DNA of 10,930 bases from an uncultured Synechococcus sp. (GTDB taxonomy: Bacteria > Cyanobacteriota > Cyanobacteriia > PCC-6307 > Cyanobiaceae). The position numbers were made by a program, and so were the translations under genes. The notes below the pieces were generated by a model. The model was given only the letters and a program-made list of their open reading frames with translations. It did not search any database and was not told the DNA's origin. Location: NCBI GenBank assembly GCA_913020095.1, contig CAJWAH010000036.1, positions 1 through 10,930 of the forward strand, read 5' to 3'. Shown here one piece after another: positions 1 to 7,391 of this stretch; the stretch's first letter is position 1; each line of letters begins with the position of its first letter.

Positions 1-426
1 AGGCAAGGAGTAGCCAGTAACACCAAAGGACACGGTGATCACTGCCATGGTCACCCCAGTGACCCAGGTGAGCTCGCGTGGACGCTTAAAGCCGCCAGTC
101 AGGTACACGCGGAAGACGTGCAGGATCAGCATCAGCACCATCATGCTGGCGCTCCAGCGGTGCACCGAGCGGATCAACCAACCAAAGCTCACATCCGTCA
201 TCAAGTACTGAACGGAGCTGTAGGCCTCCACCACCGTGGGCTTGTAATAAAAGGTCATCGCAAATCCAGTGGCGAACTGAATTAGGAAGCAGACCAGGGT
301 GATGCCGCCCAGGCAATAAAAGATGTTGACGTGGGGCGGCACGTATTTCGAAGAGATGTCGTCAACGATGTCTTGGATCTCAAGACGCTCGTTGAACCAG
401 TCGTAGACAGGGGATGAATTCGCCAT
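1..426 (-). CDS. petB: Cytochrome b6 (partial, 5' part)
   Basis: Cytochrome b6 is the haem-carrying core subunit of the thylakoid cytochrome b6f complex, which passes electrons from plastoquinol to plastocyanin or cytochrome c6. The first 142 codons are present and the frame runs off the left edge; the family is about 215-220 residues, so roughly a third is missing. Visible landmarks are the N-terminal [20 protein letters not shown], Cys38 in the position of the covalent haem-c' (ci) ligand, and His89 and His103 in the first pair of haem b ligands, within [11 protein letters not shown] and [15 protein letters not shown]. The second His pair lies beyond the edge. Hydrophobic helices fall at about 36-58 and 92-112. 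The ATG at 426-424 is the natural start. It is divergent from ctpA with only 65 bases between them, so both promoters must lie there or overlap coding sequence; no clear promoter boxes or ribosome site are visible. petD is expected outside the window, but that is inference. Confidence 0.97.
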   Translation of the reverse strand, partial: MANSSPVYDWFNERLEIQDIVDDISSKYVPPHVNIFYCLGGITLVCFLIQFATGFAMTFYYKPTVVEAYSSVQYLMTDVSFGWLIRSVHRWSASMMVLMLILHVFRVYLTGGFKRPRELTWVTGVTMAVITVSFGVTGYSLP

Positions 427-491
427 GCCGGTGGGGAGGGTTGCCCGGAAGCAGGTTGTGGCGAGAGTCTACTGATAGCAACGAGTAGCCC

Positions 492-1724
492 GTGACCCGG
501 CTTCGGCTTTGGCATGCCTTCTTCAGGCCGGCTTTCGTTTTGGCGTTGCCCCTGCTGCTGATCCTCCAGCTCAGCGGTCCCGCCCTAGCCCTCACAGACG
601 ACCAAACCCTGGTGGTGGATGTTTGGCGGCTGGTGAATGAGAGCTATGTGGACCCCAGCTTCAGCGGCGTGCCCTGGCGGCGCCTGAGGCAAAAGGCATT
701 GGAGAAATCCATCAGCAATCGCGGCGAGGCCTATGACGCGATCGACGCCATGCTGGCGCCCTTGGATGACCCCTACACCCGCCTGCTGAGGCCGGAGTCC
801 TACGGCCAATTGGAAGCCGCCACCAAAGGAACCGTGAGCGGCATCGGGCTTCAGCTCGGCATCAATCACGACAGCGGCAGCGTGGTGGTGATCGCCCCGG
901 TGGAAGACTCGCCCGCTGCCGAGGCTGGCCTGGTGGATGGCACCCTGCTGCGCAGCATCAACGGACAAGCCACCAGCGAGCTGGGGCTCGATGGCAGCGC
1001 TGCTCTGTTGCGGGGCGACAGCGGCAGCAGCGTGCATCTGGAGGTGACCCTCCCCGATGGCGAGGAGCAAAGCCTCGATCTCGAGCGGCGGGCGATTGAC
1101 CTACGCCCCGTTCGCAGCCGCCGGCTGCGCAGTGGTGATCACACCCTGGGGTATCTGCGCATCAATCAGTTCAGTGAGCCGGTGCCAGAAGCCGTTCAAG
1201 AAGCCTTGGCAGATCTCGAAGCCAAGGGCATCGAAGGATTGGTGCTGGATTTGCGCAACAACACCGGCGGGCTGGTGAGCGCCGGGCTGGCCGTTGCCGA
1301 CGACTTCCTCGCTGGCGATGTGATTGTTGAAACCCAGGACCGCAACGGCATTAATGAGCAACGTCCGGCCAACGGCGGCCGGCTCTTTGATGGCCCCATG
1401 CTCACCTTGATCAATGGCGGCACGGCCAGTGCCAGCGAAATTTTGGCTGGCGCCTTGCAAGACAACGATCGCTCGCAGCTGTTGGGCAGCACCAGCTTTG
1501 GCAAAGGGGAGATCCAAACGCTCTTACCCCTTGGTGATGGCAGCGGCTTGGCCGTCACCGTGGCCCGGTACCTCACGCCCAATGGCCGAGCGATTCAGGG
1601 GCAAGGGCTTGAGCCCGATGAGCCCCTGAGCAGCAGCGAGCCCAGCGGCAGCAGCATCGGCAGCGACGATGACGCCTGGTTGCGCAGCGCTGAAGAGGCG
1701 TTGATCACGCAACTCGAGGCATGA
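492..1724 (+). CDS. ctpA: Carboxyl-terminal processing protease (S41, CtpA/Prc family)
   Basis: This is a serine protease that trims the C-termini of exported proteins. In cyanobacteria the family includes CtpA, which removes the C-terminal extension of the D1 protein of photosystem II so that the Mn cluster can assemble. The 410-residue protein begins with a Sec signal peptide (basic start, hydrophobic stretch about 13-33, cleavage plausible after ALA at 31-33), so it acts in the lumen or periplasm. A PDZ domain spans about 108-200 and the S41 core follows. The catalytic Ser is S313 (in NGGTASASE) and the Lys base is K338 (in STSFGKGEIQ), exactly 25 residues apart as in Prc and D1 protease. 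A low-complexity Ser/Glu/Asp stretch at about 376-395 precedes the end. The start is a GTG. Cyanobacteria usually carry two or three Ctp paralogues; the petB neighbourhood suggests ctpA, but which one is responsible for D1 cannot be settled here. Its stop overlaps the next ATG (ATGA). Confidence 0.93.
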   Translation: MTRLRLWHAFFRPAFVLALPLLLILQLSGPALALTDDQTLVVDVWRLVNESYVDPSFSGVPWRRLRQKALEKSISNRGEAYDAIDAMLAPLDDPYTRLLRPESYGQLEAATKGTVSGIGLQLGINHDSGSVVVIAPVEDSPAAEAGLVDGTLLRSINGQATSELGLDGSAALLRGDSGSSVHLEVTLPDGEEQSLDLERRAIDLRPVRSRRLRSGDHTLGYLRINQFSEPVPEAVQEALADLEAKGIEGLVLDLRNNTGGLVSAGLAVADDFLAGDVIVETQDRNGINEQRPANGGRLFDGPMLTLINGGTASASEILAGALQDNDRSQLLGSTSFGKGEIQTLLPLGDGSGLAVTVARYLTPNGRAIQGQGLEPDEPLSSSEPSGSSIGSDDDAWLRSAEEALITQLEA

Positions 1725-2977
1725 AGCGGCGCTCGTACCACGATCCGCTGCACGGCGAGATCATTCTCGACAGCAACGATCCAGCCGAGGCGATGGTGAT
1801 CGCCCTGATCGATGCCCCGGCGTTTCAGCGCCTGCGGCGCATCCGCCAGCTGGGCCCTGCCTTTCTCACCTTCCATGGCGCGGAATCCAGCCGCTTCACC
1901 CATTCCATCGGCGTTCTTCACCTGGCGCGCCGCGCCCTGCAACACCTCGAGCGCCTCGCTCCAGAGCTGGCTGAGCATCGCGGCCTGATCTATGGGGCGG
2001 CCCTACTCCACGACGTGGGCCATGCCCCGCTGAGCCATGCCGGCGAGGAGATGTTTGGCCTGCATCACGAGGCCTGGTCGGCGCGGCTGGTGCAGGAGTG
2101 CCCAGAGCTGCGCGATCCGCTGGAAGCCTGGGCTCCGGGAACCGCCAAGGCGGTGGCTGAGCTGCTGGAGCATGGCCGCAGCCCCCACCCAGCCGCCAAA
2201 GCCCTGATCAGTAGCCAGCTGGATTGCGACCGCCTCGACTACCTCCGCCGCGATAGCTACAGCACCGGCACCAGCTACGGCCAGCTCGATCTCGATCGGC
2301 TGATTGGCGCCTTGACCTTGGCCCCCGATGGTCAGCTAGCCCTGCACCCACGCGGCCGCAGCGCTGTTGAGCACTACTTGGTGGTGCGTTCATTGATGTA
2401 CAGCACCGTCTACAACCACCGGCTCAACATCGTGGCCAACTGGTTGTTGCAGCAGATCGTGCAACAAGCCCGCCAAAGCACACCCGATGCGCTGTTTGCC
2501 GATGCCGTGATGGCGCGCTGGCTGTGGGATCCCGATGCCATGGACAGCAGCAGCTATCTGGCCAACGACGACCTGCGCACCGGCTATCACCTGCAGCGCT
2601 GGCGCGAAGAGGGACCAGCGCCACTGCAGGAGCTCTGCCGGCGGCTGCTCGATCGTGATCTGCTGCAAGCCACCGACGTGCGAGGCCTCGATCGCACCCA
2701 ACGGCTGGAAGCCCTGGCGATGGCCCAACGCTTGTCACAAGCCGCCGGCCTTGAACCCGACCTGTGCTGCGGACTCAGGGAGCGCCGCAGCACGGGCTAT
2801 CGCCCCTATGTCGGTGGGCTCAGGCTCTGGAACGGCCAAGACCTGCAAGCCCTCGAGCAGGTCTCGCCGCTGGTGAACAGCCTCAGCCAACCCCAAGAGC
2901 TGGCCTGGTTGCTGCATCCCAGGGAGGTGCGTGATCAGCTCAGGCAGCGGCTCCAGGCAGCAACCCCTGCTGCCTGA
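1721..2977 (+). CDS. HD-domain phosphohydrolase, SAMHD1/dGTPase-like
   Basis: A 418-residue HD-superfamily metal-dependent phosphohydrolase of the SAMHD1/YwfO type; family members cleave dNTPs to deoxynucleosides plus triphosphate or act on related nucleotides. The N-terminus has the family signature HDPLHGEI and QRLRRIRQLG (residues 7-44), like SAMHD1. Metal ligands are H61 (in RFTHSIGVLHLAR), H97-D98 (in LLHDVGHAPLSHAGE) and D170 (in LDCDRLDYLRRD). Y174 and D178 fall where SAMHD1 has the substrate-contacting Tyr and Asp after that Asp. All catalytic residues are therefore present. No signal peptide or membrane segment is seen, so it should be cytoplasmic. The ATG overlaps the ctpA stop by four bases, which points to translational coupling in a ctpA-HD operon. 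Its last 38 bases overlap the tail of the convergent HAD phosphatase gene. The natural substrate is unknown; dNTP is an inference from family, and a role in D1 maturation is not implied. Confidence 0.88.
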   Translation: MKRRSYHDPLHGEIILDSNDPAEAMVIALIDAPAFQRLRRIRQLGPAFLTFHGAESSRFTHSIGVLHLARRALQHLERLAPELAEHRGLIYGAALLHDVGHAPLSHAGEEMFGLHHEAWSARLVQECPELRDPLEAWAPGTAKAVAELLEHGRSPHPAAKALISSQLDCDRLDYLRRDSYSTGTSYGQLDLDRLIGALTLAPDGQLALHPRGRSAVEHYLVVRSLMYSTVYNHRLNIVANWLLQQIVQQARQSTPDALFADAVMARWLWDPDAMDSSSYLANDDLRTGYHLQRWREEGPAPLQELCRRLLDRDLLQATDVRGLDRTQRLEALAMAQRLSQAAGLEPDLCCGLRERRSTGYRPYVGGLRLWNGQDLQALEQVSPLVNSLSQPQELAWLLHPREVRDQLRQRLQAATPAA

Positions 2978-3599
2978 GAACAACCTCCACATCAGCAAAG
3001 CTGTCCCAGGGGTGAAAGGCGATGCCGCGCTGCTCAAGCCAGCCGCTGAGGGGCTCTCTGGCAAACACCAGATCCGCCACCTCGGCCATTCCTAAATCGG
3101 TGATCGAATCACCAATCACCACGCTGCGGCCGCGGCCATAGCGCTTGACCACCTCGGCTTTGGCCACCAGCTCCTGTCCATTGGCAAAGGGCGACTCAAA
3201 GCGCAGCCCACCATCGGGATGGGGCAGCACCTCAGCAGCAATCAATTGATCCAGGCGGTGGCGATGGGGCCCCAGCACCTCCTCCACCAAGGGCACGAGC
3301 CCACCTGAAACCAACACAAAGGGCACACCAGCCCGCTCCAGTTCAGCCAAAAACGGCAGAAAACAAGGGCGCGGGGCGTACTCGCCCATGTGATCCACCA
3401 TGGCCTGCAGGTCGTGGGGCGTCAGCGCATCGGCCAAGGCCTGCATCCCCTGAAGCAGGGTGATCTCGAAGTTGAACAGCTGCGCTTTGAGGTCAGCCCA
3501 GAGCTCAGGAGCAGCCCGAGCGGCCACCGCATCAAAGGTGTCGACGCTGGTGACGGTGCCATCGAAATCGCAGAACACCGTGGCAGCAGGGCGGTCCAT
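2940..3599 (-). CDS. HAD-IB family phosphatase (MtnX-like)
   Basis: A 219-residue HAD-superfamily phosphatase of subclass IB, the group of phosphoserine phosphatase and MtnX. MtnX dephosphorylates 2-hydroxy-3-keto-5-methylthiopentenyl-1-phosphate in methionine salvage. Motif I is FCDFDGTVT with nucleophile D11 and acid/base D13; motif II is LVSGG with S98; the motif III Lys is K147 or K152; motif IV is VIGDSITD with D164 and D168. A helical cap lies between motifs I and II (about 20-85), as expected for type IB. The overall pattern and the FCDFDGT opening resemble MtnX more than SerB, but no other methionine-salvage gene is nearby, so the substrate remains open. It is on the strand opposite to its neighbours: its last 38 bases overlap the end of the HD gene and its start is 47 bases from that of minC. 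The ATG at 3599-3597 is the only start fitting motif I near residue 10. Confidence 0.82.
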   Translation of the reverse strand: MDRPAATVFCDFDGTVTSVDTFDAVAARAAPELWADLKAQLFNFEITLLQGMQALADALTPHDLQAMVDHMGEYAPRPCFLPFLAELERAGVPFVLVSGGLVPLVEEVLGPHRHRLDQLIAAEVLPHPDGGLRFESPFANGQELVAKAEVVKRYGRGRSVVIGDSITDLGMAEVADLVFAREPLSGWLEQRGIAFHPWDSFADVEVVLRQQGLLPGAAA

Positions 3600-3646
3600 G
3601 GCAGCGGTTTGGTGTGGCCCTAGCTTGAGCGGGCCGGATTCGCTCC

Positions 3647-4327
3647 ATGGTCGCCCGCCTAGACCCTGCCCCCGCTCCGGGCTGGCCCCACCGGCTTGAG
3701 CTTGGTGCTTGGCAAGCGGGTGCTGATCCTTGTGAAGCGGTGCTGCATGCCCTCGGCGCGGACCCGCCCCAGGGCCGAGTGGTGATGGAAGCGGGCCCCT
3801 GGCCCTTGCACTGCAGCCAACTGCAGGCGATCGCTCAGCGCCTCGAGCAGGCCGGCCTTCAACTCGAGGAGGTGAGCAGCTGCGAGCCCAGCACCTTGGT
3901 GGCCTCAGCAGCTCTGGGGCTACGCAGCCAGGCTGAATCAGCAGCTCCTGAGAGCGCCGCGGAGCCCAAGGGAACTGGGCGCGAGTTGCACGTGCACCGA
4001 GGAACGGTGCGCGCTGGCGAACATCTGGAAGTGGATGGTGCGGTGTTGGTGCTGGGCGATGTGAACCCAGGTGCGCGCATCAGCGCCCGCGGTGATGTGT
4101 TGATTTGGGGGCGGCTGCGCGGCATTGCCCATGCCGGATGCCATGGCGCCCGCAACGCGCGCATCGTGGCGCTGCAACTGCGGCCGCTGCAGCTGCGCAT
4201 TGCCGATGCCGTGGCGCGCGGCCCGGAAGAACCGCCGCCGGAAGGAGTCACCGAGCAAGCGCGGCTCGAGGGCGATGAGATTGCAATCAGCGCCGCCCAG
4301 TTAGGGGTGCCGATCAGCTGGGGATGA
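3647..4327 (+). CDS. minC: Septum site-determining protein MinC
   Basis: MinC is the FtsZ-ring inhibitor that MinD recruits to the membrane so that division occurs only at mid-cell. The 226-residue protein has the conserved MinC C-terminal beta-helix at about 113-191, starting LHVHRGTVRAGEHLEVDG and containing the Gly-rich repeats LVLGDVNPGARISARGD and WGRLRGIAHAG, ending LQLRIADAVAR; this domain dimerises and binds MinD. The N-terminal FtsZ-binding domain (about 14-90) is divergent, as usual in cyanobacteria, and is joined by an Ala/Glu/Ser-rich linker (about 95-112). The tail after 192 is Pro/Glu-rich. The ATG at 3647 has no Shine-Dalgarno sequence; it starts 47 bases from the divergent HAD gene. 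The stop lies inside the 3' end of the convergent CHR gene, a 14-base overlap. minD follows only 2.2 kb later, after opposite-strand genes, so minC cannot share a simple minCDE transcript here. Confidence 0.92.
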   Translation: MVARLDPAPAPGWPHRLELGAWQAGADPCEAVLHALGADPPQGRVVMEAGPWPLHCSQLQAIAQRLEQAGLQLEEVSSCEPSTLVASAALGLRSQAESAAPESAAEPKGTGRELHVHRGTVRAGEHLEVDGAVLVLGDVNPGARISARGDVLIWGRLRGIAHAGCHGARNARIVALQLRPLQLRIADAVARGPEEPPPEGVTEQARLEGDEIAISAAQLGVPISWG

Positions 4328-4883
4328 CGCCAATGGCGCCCAGAACCCCGGCAACCGCCATGAAATACAGCGGCGAGATGCGCGTGAACAACATCAAGGC
4401 GCACACCACAGCCGACACGAGATAAGCCACCACGCTGTGGTCCGCCGTGCGCAGCACGGTGAGGCCCACATGGAACAAGATTCCCAAGGTGATGGGCCCC
4501 AGGCCCCGTTCAAAGGCGGTCCGAATTGGCGCATCTTTGAGCCGGTTCCAGCTCAACGCCGCCGTCACCATCACCACGGTGGAGGGCAGCAACACCGCCA
4601 CTTCAGCGCTCACTCCGCACAACAGGCCCCACGCCAGACCGTGGTCCCAGCCAGCTCCGAGGCCCAAGAGCCCCACGATCATGGAACTGGGACCTGGAGC
4701 GGCTTCCGCGAGGGCGTAGAGATCAGCGAACTGGGAGCTGGTGATCCAGCCAAAACGCTCCACCGAGAGGTGGTGGTATTCCGCCAGCAGGGTGTTGCCC
4801 CCACCAAGTGAAAACAGCGACAGCCGCAGAAAAGTCCAGACCACCTGCAGCCAGGTGTCCCAAGCGGTGCTGGGATCAACCAT
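4314..4883 (-). CDS. chrA: Chromate transporter (CHR) single-domain subunit, second of a pair
   Basis: One half of a split CHR-family (ChrA) membrane carrier; long-chain ChrA proteins fuse two such domains and export chromate, while short ones work as pairs of two separately coded halves. This 189-residue half has the CHR signature at its start: SLGGGNTLLAEYHH (GGG at 27-29) and ALAEAAPGPSSM (PGP at 63-65), followed by hydrophobic helices to the C-terminus. I chose ATG at 4883-4881 because it overlaps the stop of the upstream half by eight bases (ATGGTTGA), a classic coupling arrangement; an upstream ATG at 4919 would add 12 Ser/Gly/Arg-rich residues translated from inside the partner gene. 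The 3' end overlaps the convergent minC by 14 bases. Chromate export is known for studied ChrA proteins; sulfate or other oxyanion transport cannot be excluded. Confidence 0.85.
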   Translation of the reverse strand: MVDPSTAWDTWLQVVWTFLRLSLFSLGGGNTLLAEYHHLSVERFGWITSSQFADLYALAEAAPGPSSMIVGLLGLGAGWDHGLAWGLLCGVSAEVAVLLPSTVVMVTAALSWNRLKDAPIRTAFERGLGPITLGILFHVGLTVLRTADHSVVAYLVSAVVCALMLFTRISPLYFMAVAGVLGAIGVIPS

Positions 4884-5451
4884 GGCGCTGCTGCCGCGGC
4901 CAGTAGAGGGCCATGGCAATCGGCCCCAACACCAGCACCACCGGGATCAGGCCAATCCCCTTGAACTCCAGCACCACAAAGGTGAGCGCCGCCAACCCCA
5001 AGGCCAGCGGATCACGCCAATAAACATGCAGGATCTTGAAGCCCATGGACAGGGCCATGCCCGCGGCCGCGGCCACCACCCCGGTGAGCACCCTGTCCAC
5101 CGCTGGAGCCGTGTGGAACTGGAAATACACCACCCCGATCAGCATCAACAGGCTGAAGGGCACCAGCAAAATTCCGCCCACGGCAGCCACGGCACCAGCA
5201 AAGGCCCGGAACTGCGCGCCGATGTAGACGGCCATGTTGATTTGATTGGGGCCGGGGAAGAGACGAGCCACCGTGAGGCCAGTGATGAAGCTCTCGTTGC
5301 TCATCCAGCGGCGCTGCTCAACAACGATGCGCTGACTCCAGGCCGACATGCCCCCACCAAAGGAGGACAGCGCCACCTGCAACATGCCCAGGAACAACCC
5401 CTTGCGGCCCGGGGCTGCAGCCAACGGTTCGTGCTCCAGCTCGGCTGCCAT
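4876..5451 (-). CDS. chrA: Chromate transporter (CHR) single-domain subunit, first of a pair
   Basis: The partner half of the split CHR carrier, 191 residues. A polar N-terminal tail of about 18 residues leads into the CHR signature VALSSFGGGMSAWSQR (FGGG at 31-34), then EQRRWMSNESFITGL and VARLFPGPNQINMAVYIG (PGP at 66-68), then several hydrophobic helices (about 85-113, 118-140, 148-185). Two short CHR genes side by side is the usual arrangement for short-chain ChrA, whose halves are thought to insert in opposite orientations and act together. The ATG (5451-5449) shares its A with the stop of the upstream PLD-like gene (TGATG), and its own stop lies inside the start region of the second half, so the three genes appear to be one translationally coupled unit. 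Coding composition does not differ visibly from the neighbours. Confidence 0.86.
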   Translation of the reverse strand: MAAELEHEPLAAAPGRKGLFLGMLQVALSSFGGGMSAWSQRIVVEQRRWMSNESFITGLTVARLFPGPNQINMAVYIGAQFRAFAGAVAAVGGILLVPFSLLMLIGVVYFQFHTAPAVDRVLTGVVAAAAGMALSMGFKILHVYWRDPLALGLAALTFVVLEFKGIGLIPVVLVLGPIAMALYWPRQQRHG

Positions 5452-6458
5452 CAGTCGTGAATGAAGTGGGGATCGGGAGGCAGCTCCCCCTCCTCATGCA
5501 CATCGGGATCCAAGGGATCGGGAGCGAGGTAAGGCCTTGAAGCCTTCCAATCGCGTTGGAACAGCTCAACGCAACGGGCTACCACCTCCGGCGCATCGGT
5601 CTCGATCCCCAGTTCGCGGCGCAGATCAAAGGCGCTGCGATCGATATTCATCGAGCCAATCAGGGCCATCTGGCGATCGATGACGATCAACTTGGCGTGC
5701 AGCTTGATGTGTTTCTGGCGCCGCACTTTCACACCTGCATGGCTCAGCACCCGCAGGCTGGCGAAGGTGTCGTAGATGTCCCAATCGGAGATGCCGTGCT
5801 TGCCGCCGCAGAGCACCTTGACCTTCACGCCCCGGTCACGGGCTGCGATGAGTCGCTCAAGGATGACGGCATCAACAAATTTGGGGTGCTGAATCCAAAG
5901 CTGTTTCTTAGCCGTATCGATCACCTTGGCCATCTGGCCGCGGCTGTGAAAACTGCTCCAGACCAAACCAATGGTGAGATCGGGATCAAAAAAGCTGCGG
6001 CTCCAGTCGTGCTCAAAGCCATCAATCACCTGCTCCACCGCTGGAGCGGCGTAGGTGATCACGCCGTAATCACGGGTCTCGGTGAAGTATTTATCCGAGA
6101 GGTTGAATGTGGCAATGAGCGCCGCGCTGTCATCCACCACGATCGATTTTTCGTGGGTGACCGGGAACGATTCGCTGGTCCAGGCCACAGACACACCCCA
6201 CGACTGCAAGGCGGCATAGGCCTGATCATTCCAGCGATCCCCGCCTGAGGTGTGGGGGTTGAGCATCACGCGCACCTGCACGCCTCGTTCGTGGGCCTGA
6301 CGCAGCGCCTCGAGAACAGCAGGCGACTGCAGCTTGAATTGCTTTAGACGCAGCTCCTGCTGGGCCGATGCGATGAAATCGATCACCGGCTGAACGCCGT
6401 CGTCTGGCATCACCAGCAGCTGTTGGTGATGACCTGCGGTGGTTACCCCACGCGTCAT
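5451..6458 (-). CDS. Phospholipase D-like protein, two HKD motifs
   Basis: A phospholipase-D superfamily phosphodiesterase/phosphatidyltransferase with two intact catalytic motifs. Counting from the ATG at 6458-6456 (335 residues), the first HxKx4D is THEKSIVVDD (H102, K104, D109), followed by FNLSDKYF, and the second is LHAKLIVID (H254, K256, D261), followed by IGSMNIDRSAFD. This two-motif plan and the GSxN/FNLS elements are those of cardiolipin-synthase-like and PLD-nuclease-like enzymes. No cardiolipin-synthase N-terminal membrane helices and no signal peptide are seen, so the protein is probably soluble. A TTG at 6494 would add 12 residues (Trp-rich); I prefer the ATG but neither start has a Shine-Dalgarno sequence. 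The C-terminus is Pro/Asp/Glu-rich. It is the first gene of the PLD-CHR-CHR unit and its stop overlaps the next start by one base. The substrate (phospholipid, nucleic acid or other phosphodiester) cannot be inferred from sequence alone. Confidence 0.82.
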   Translation of the reverse strand: MTRGVTTAGHHQQLLVMPDDGVQPVIDFIASAQQELRLKQFKLQSPAVLEALRQAHERGVQVRVMLNPHTSGGDRWNDQAYAALQSWGVSVAWTSESFPVTHEKSIVVDDSAALIATFNLSDKYFTETRDYGVITYAAPAVEQVIDGFEHDWSRSFFDPDLTIGLVWSSFHSRGQMAKVIDTAKKQLWIQHPKFVDAVILERLIAARDRGVKVKVLCGGKHGISDWDIYDTFASLRVLSHAGVKVRRQKHIKLHAKLIVIDRQMALIGSMNIDRSAFDLRRELGIETDAPEVVARCVELFQRDWKASRPYLAPDPLDPDVHEEGELPPDPHFIHD

Positions 6459-6500
6459 CGCGAACCATTCGTTGCGCTGCCACCAACGATGCAAATAAAT

Positions 6501-6538
6501 CGATTAAAGGGCTGTAATTTCCCTTGATTCCCTAATCG
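6501..6538. promoter_or_regulatory. Palindrome with alternative pairing between PLD gene and minD
   Basis: In the short AT-rich spacer between the divergent PLD-like gene and minD lies an inverted repeat with two mutually exclusive pairings. CGATTA (6501-6506) is the perfect complement of TAATCG (6533-6538). The GGG at 6509-6511 can pair either with CCC at 6521-6523, extended to AAGGG (6507-6511) with CCCTT (6521-6525), or with CCC at 6530-6532, which makes CGATTA-aa-GGG pair with CCCTAATCG as a nine-pair stem with a two-base bulge. It could be an operator serving both divergent genes or a leader hairpin of minD. No clear -10/-35 pair was found near it. The pairing is seen in the sequence; the function is inference. 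Confidence 0.4.
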
Positions 6539-6569
6539 TCTGGGCCACAGCGTTCAGACCACAGCCTCT

Positions 6570-7388
6570 GTGACTGGCTCATCCACTCGCACCATCCTGA
6601 TTTGCTCCGGCAAAGGCGGTGTGGGCAAAACCACCTTGACGGCCAACCTCGGCATCGCCCTGGCATCCCAGGGGGTGCGCACCGCGGTTCTCGATGCCGA
6701 CTTCGGCCTGCGCAACCTCGATTTGCTGCTGGGCCTGGAAAACCGGATCGTCTACACCGCGCAAGAAGTGCTCGCCGGCAACTGCCGCCTGGAGCAGGCG
6801 ATGGTGAAGCACAAGCTCCAGCCCAACCTGGCGCTGCTGCCCGCGGGCAACCCACGCATGCTCGAGTGGCTCAAGCCCGAGGACATGCAGCAGATCGTGG
6901 GGCTGATCCAACCCCACTTCGATGTGGTGTTGATCGACGCACCGGCCGGCATCGAAGACGGCTTCAAAAATGCGGCGGCTGCGGCTGATGAAGCCATCGT
7001 TGTCACCACCCCGGAAGTGTCTGCCGTGCGCGATGCCGACCGGGTGATCGGCCTGCTCAACACCCGAGAGGTGGAGCCGATTCAGCTGGTGCTCAACCGG
7101 GTGCGCCCCAAGATGATGCAGTCCCAGGAGATGTTGGGCGTGACCGATGTCACCGACATCCTGGCGCTGCCCTTGCTGGGCTTGGTGTTTGAAGACGAGC
7201 AGGTGATCGTCAGCACCAACCGGGGTGAGCCCCTCACCCTCAATGGCTCCAGCTCACCTGCGGCGATTGCCTACCGCAATGTCGCCAAGCGCTTGCAAGG
7301 CGAAGAAGTGCCGCTGCCCGATCCCACCAAACAGCGCCGCGGCCTGCGGGCCAAGATGCGCCAACTCATGCAAACCAAACTGTTCTGA
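6570..7388 (+). CDS. minD: Septum site-determining ATPase MinD
   Basis: MinD is the membrane-cycling ATPase that carries MinC to the membrane and is released by MinE. The 272-residue protein has the deviant Walker A motif GKGGVGKTT with the signature Lys15 and P-loop Lys20, switch I around DADFGLRNLD (42-51), Walker B-like VVLIDAPAG (119-127, Asp123), and the C-terminal amphipathic membrane-targeting helix at about 257-272 (GLRAKMRQLMQTKLF). Length and every landmark match functional MinD. The start is a GTG at 6570 with the P-loop beginning at residue 14, as usual for cyanobacterial MinD; no Shine-Dalgarno sequence is seen. minE begins three bases after the stop, so the two are surely co-transcribed. 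minC is separated from it by the opposite-strand PLD-CHR-CHR unit. Confidence 0.97.
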   Translation: MTGSSTRTILICSGKGGVGKTTLTANLGIALASQGVRTAVLDADFGLRNLDLLLGLENRIVYTAQEVLAGNCRLEQAMVKHKLQPNLALLPAGNPRMLEWLKPEDMQQIVGLIQPHFDVVLIDAPAGIEDGFKNAAAAADEAIVVTTPEVSAVRDADRVIGLLNTREVEPIQLVLNRVRPKMMQSQEMLGVTDVTDILALPLLGLVFEDEQVIVSTNRGEPLTLNGSSSPAAIAYRNVAKRLQGEEVPLPDPTKQRRGLRAKMRQLMQTKLF

Positions 7389-7391
7389 GCC

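Noticed and set aside
3827..3834. GCGATCGC octamer (HIP1) in minC
   Set aside because: I noticed only one copy in the window, so it shows no HIP1 enrichment; it fits an organism of the picocyanobacterial group, where HIP1 is rare.
4884..4919. Upstream ATG (4919) for the second CHR gene
   Set aside because: It would add a Ser/Gly/Arg-rich extension from inside the first CHR gene; the ATG at 4883 gives the typical short overlap and a family-like N-terminus.
4741..5460. Long plus-strand open frame of 239 codons across the CHR genes
   Set aside because: It is antisense to two clear CHR membrane proteins, and its product is a His/Gln/Gly-rich low-complexity chain without domains; a frame shadow caused by high G+C.
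5096..6047. Identical 13-base stretch TCCACCGCTGGAG in a CHR gene and the PLD gene
   Set aside because: Both encode a similar Pro-Ala-Val tripeptide in reverse, with no flanking similarity; chance match rather than a duplication or att site.
5556..6248. Plus-strand open frame of 230 codons across the PLD-like gene
   Set aside because: It lies wholly antisense to the PLD gene with both HKD motifs intact, and its translation resembles no known family.
4314..6458. Cassette as a mobile element or genomic island
   Set aside because: No transposase, integrase, flanking repeat, tRNA boundary or shift in base composition was seen at its ends; insertion is only suggested by strand and position.
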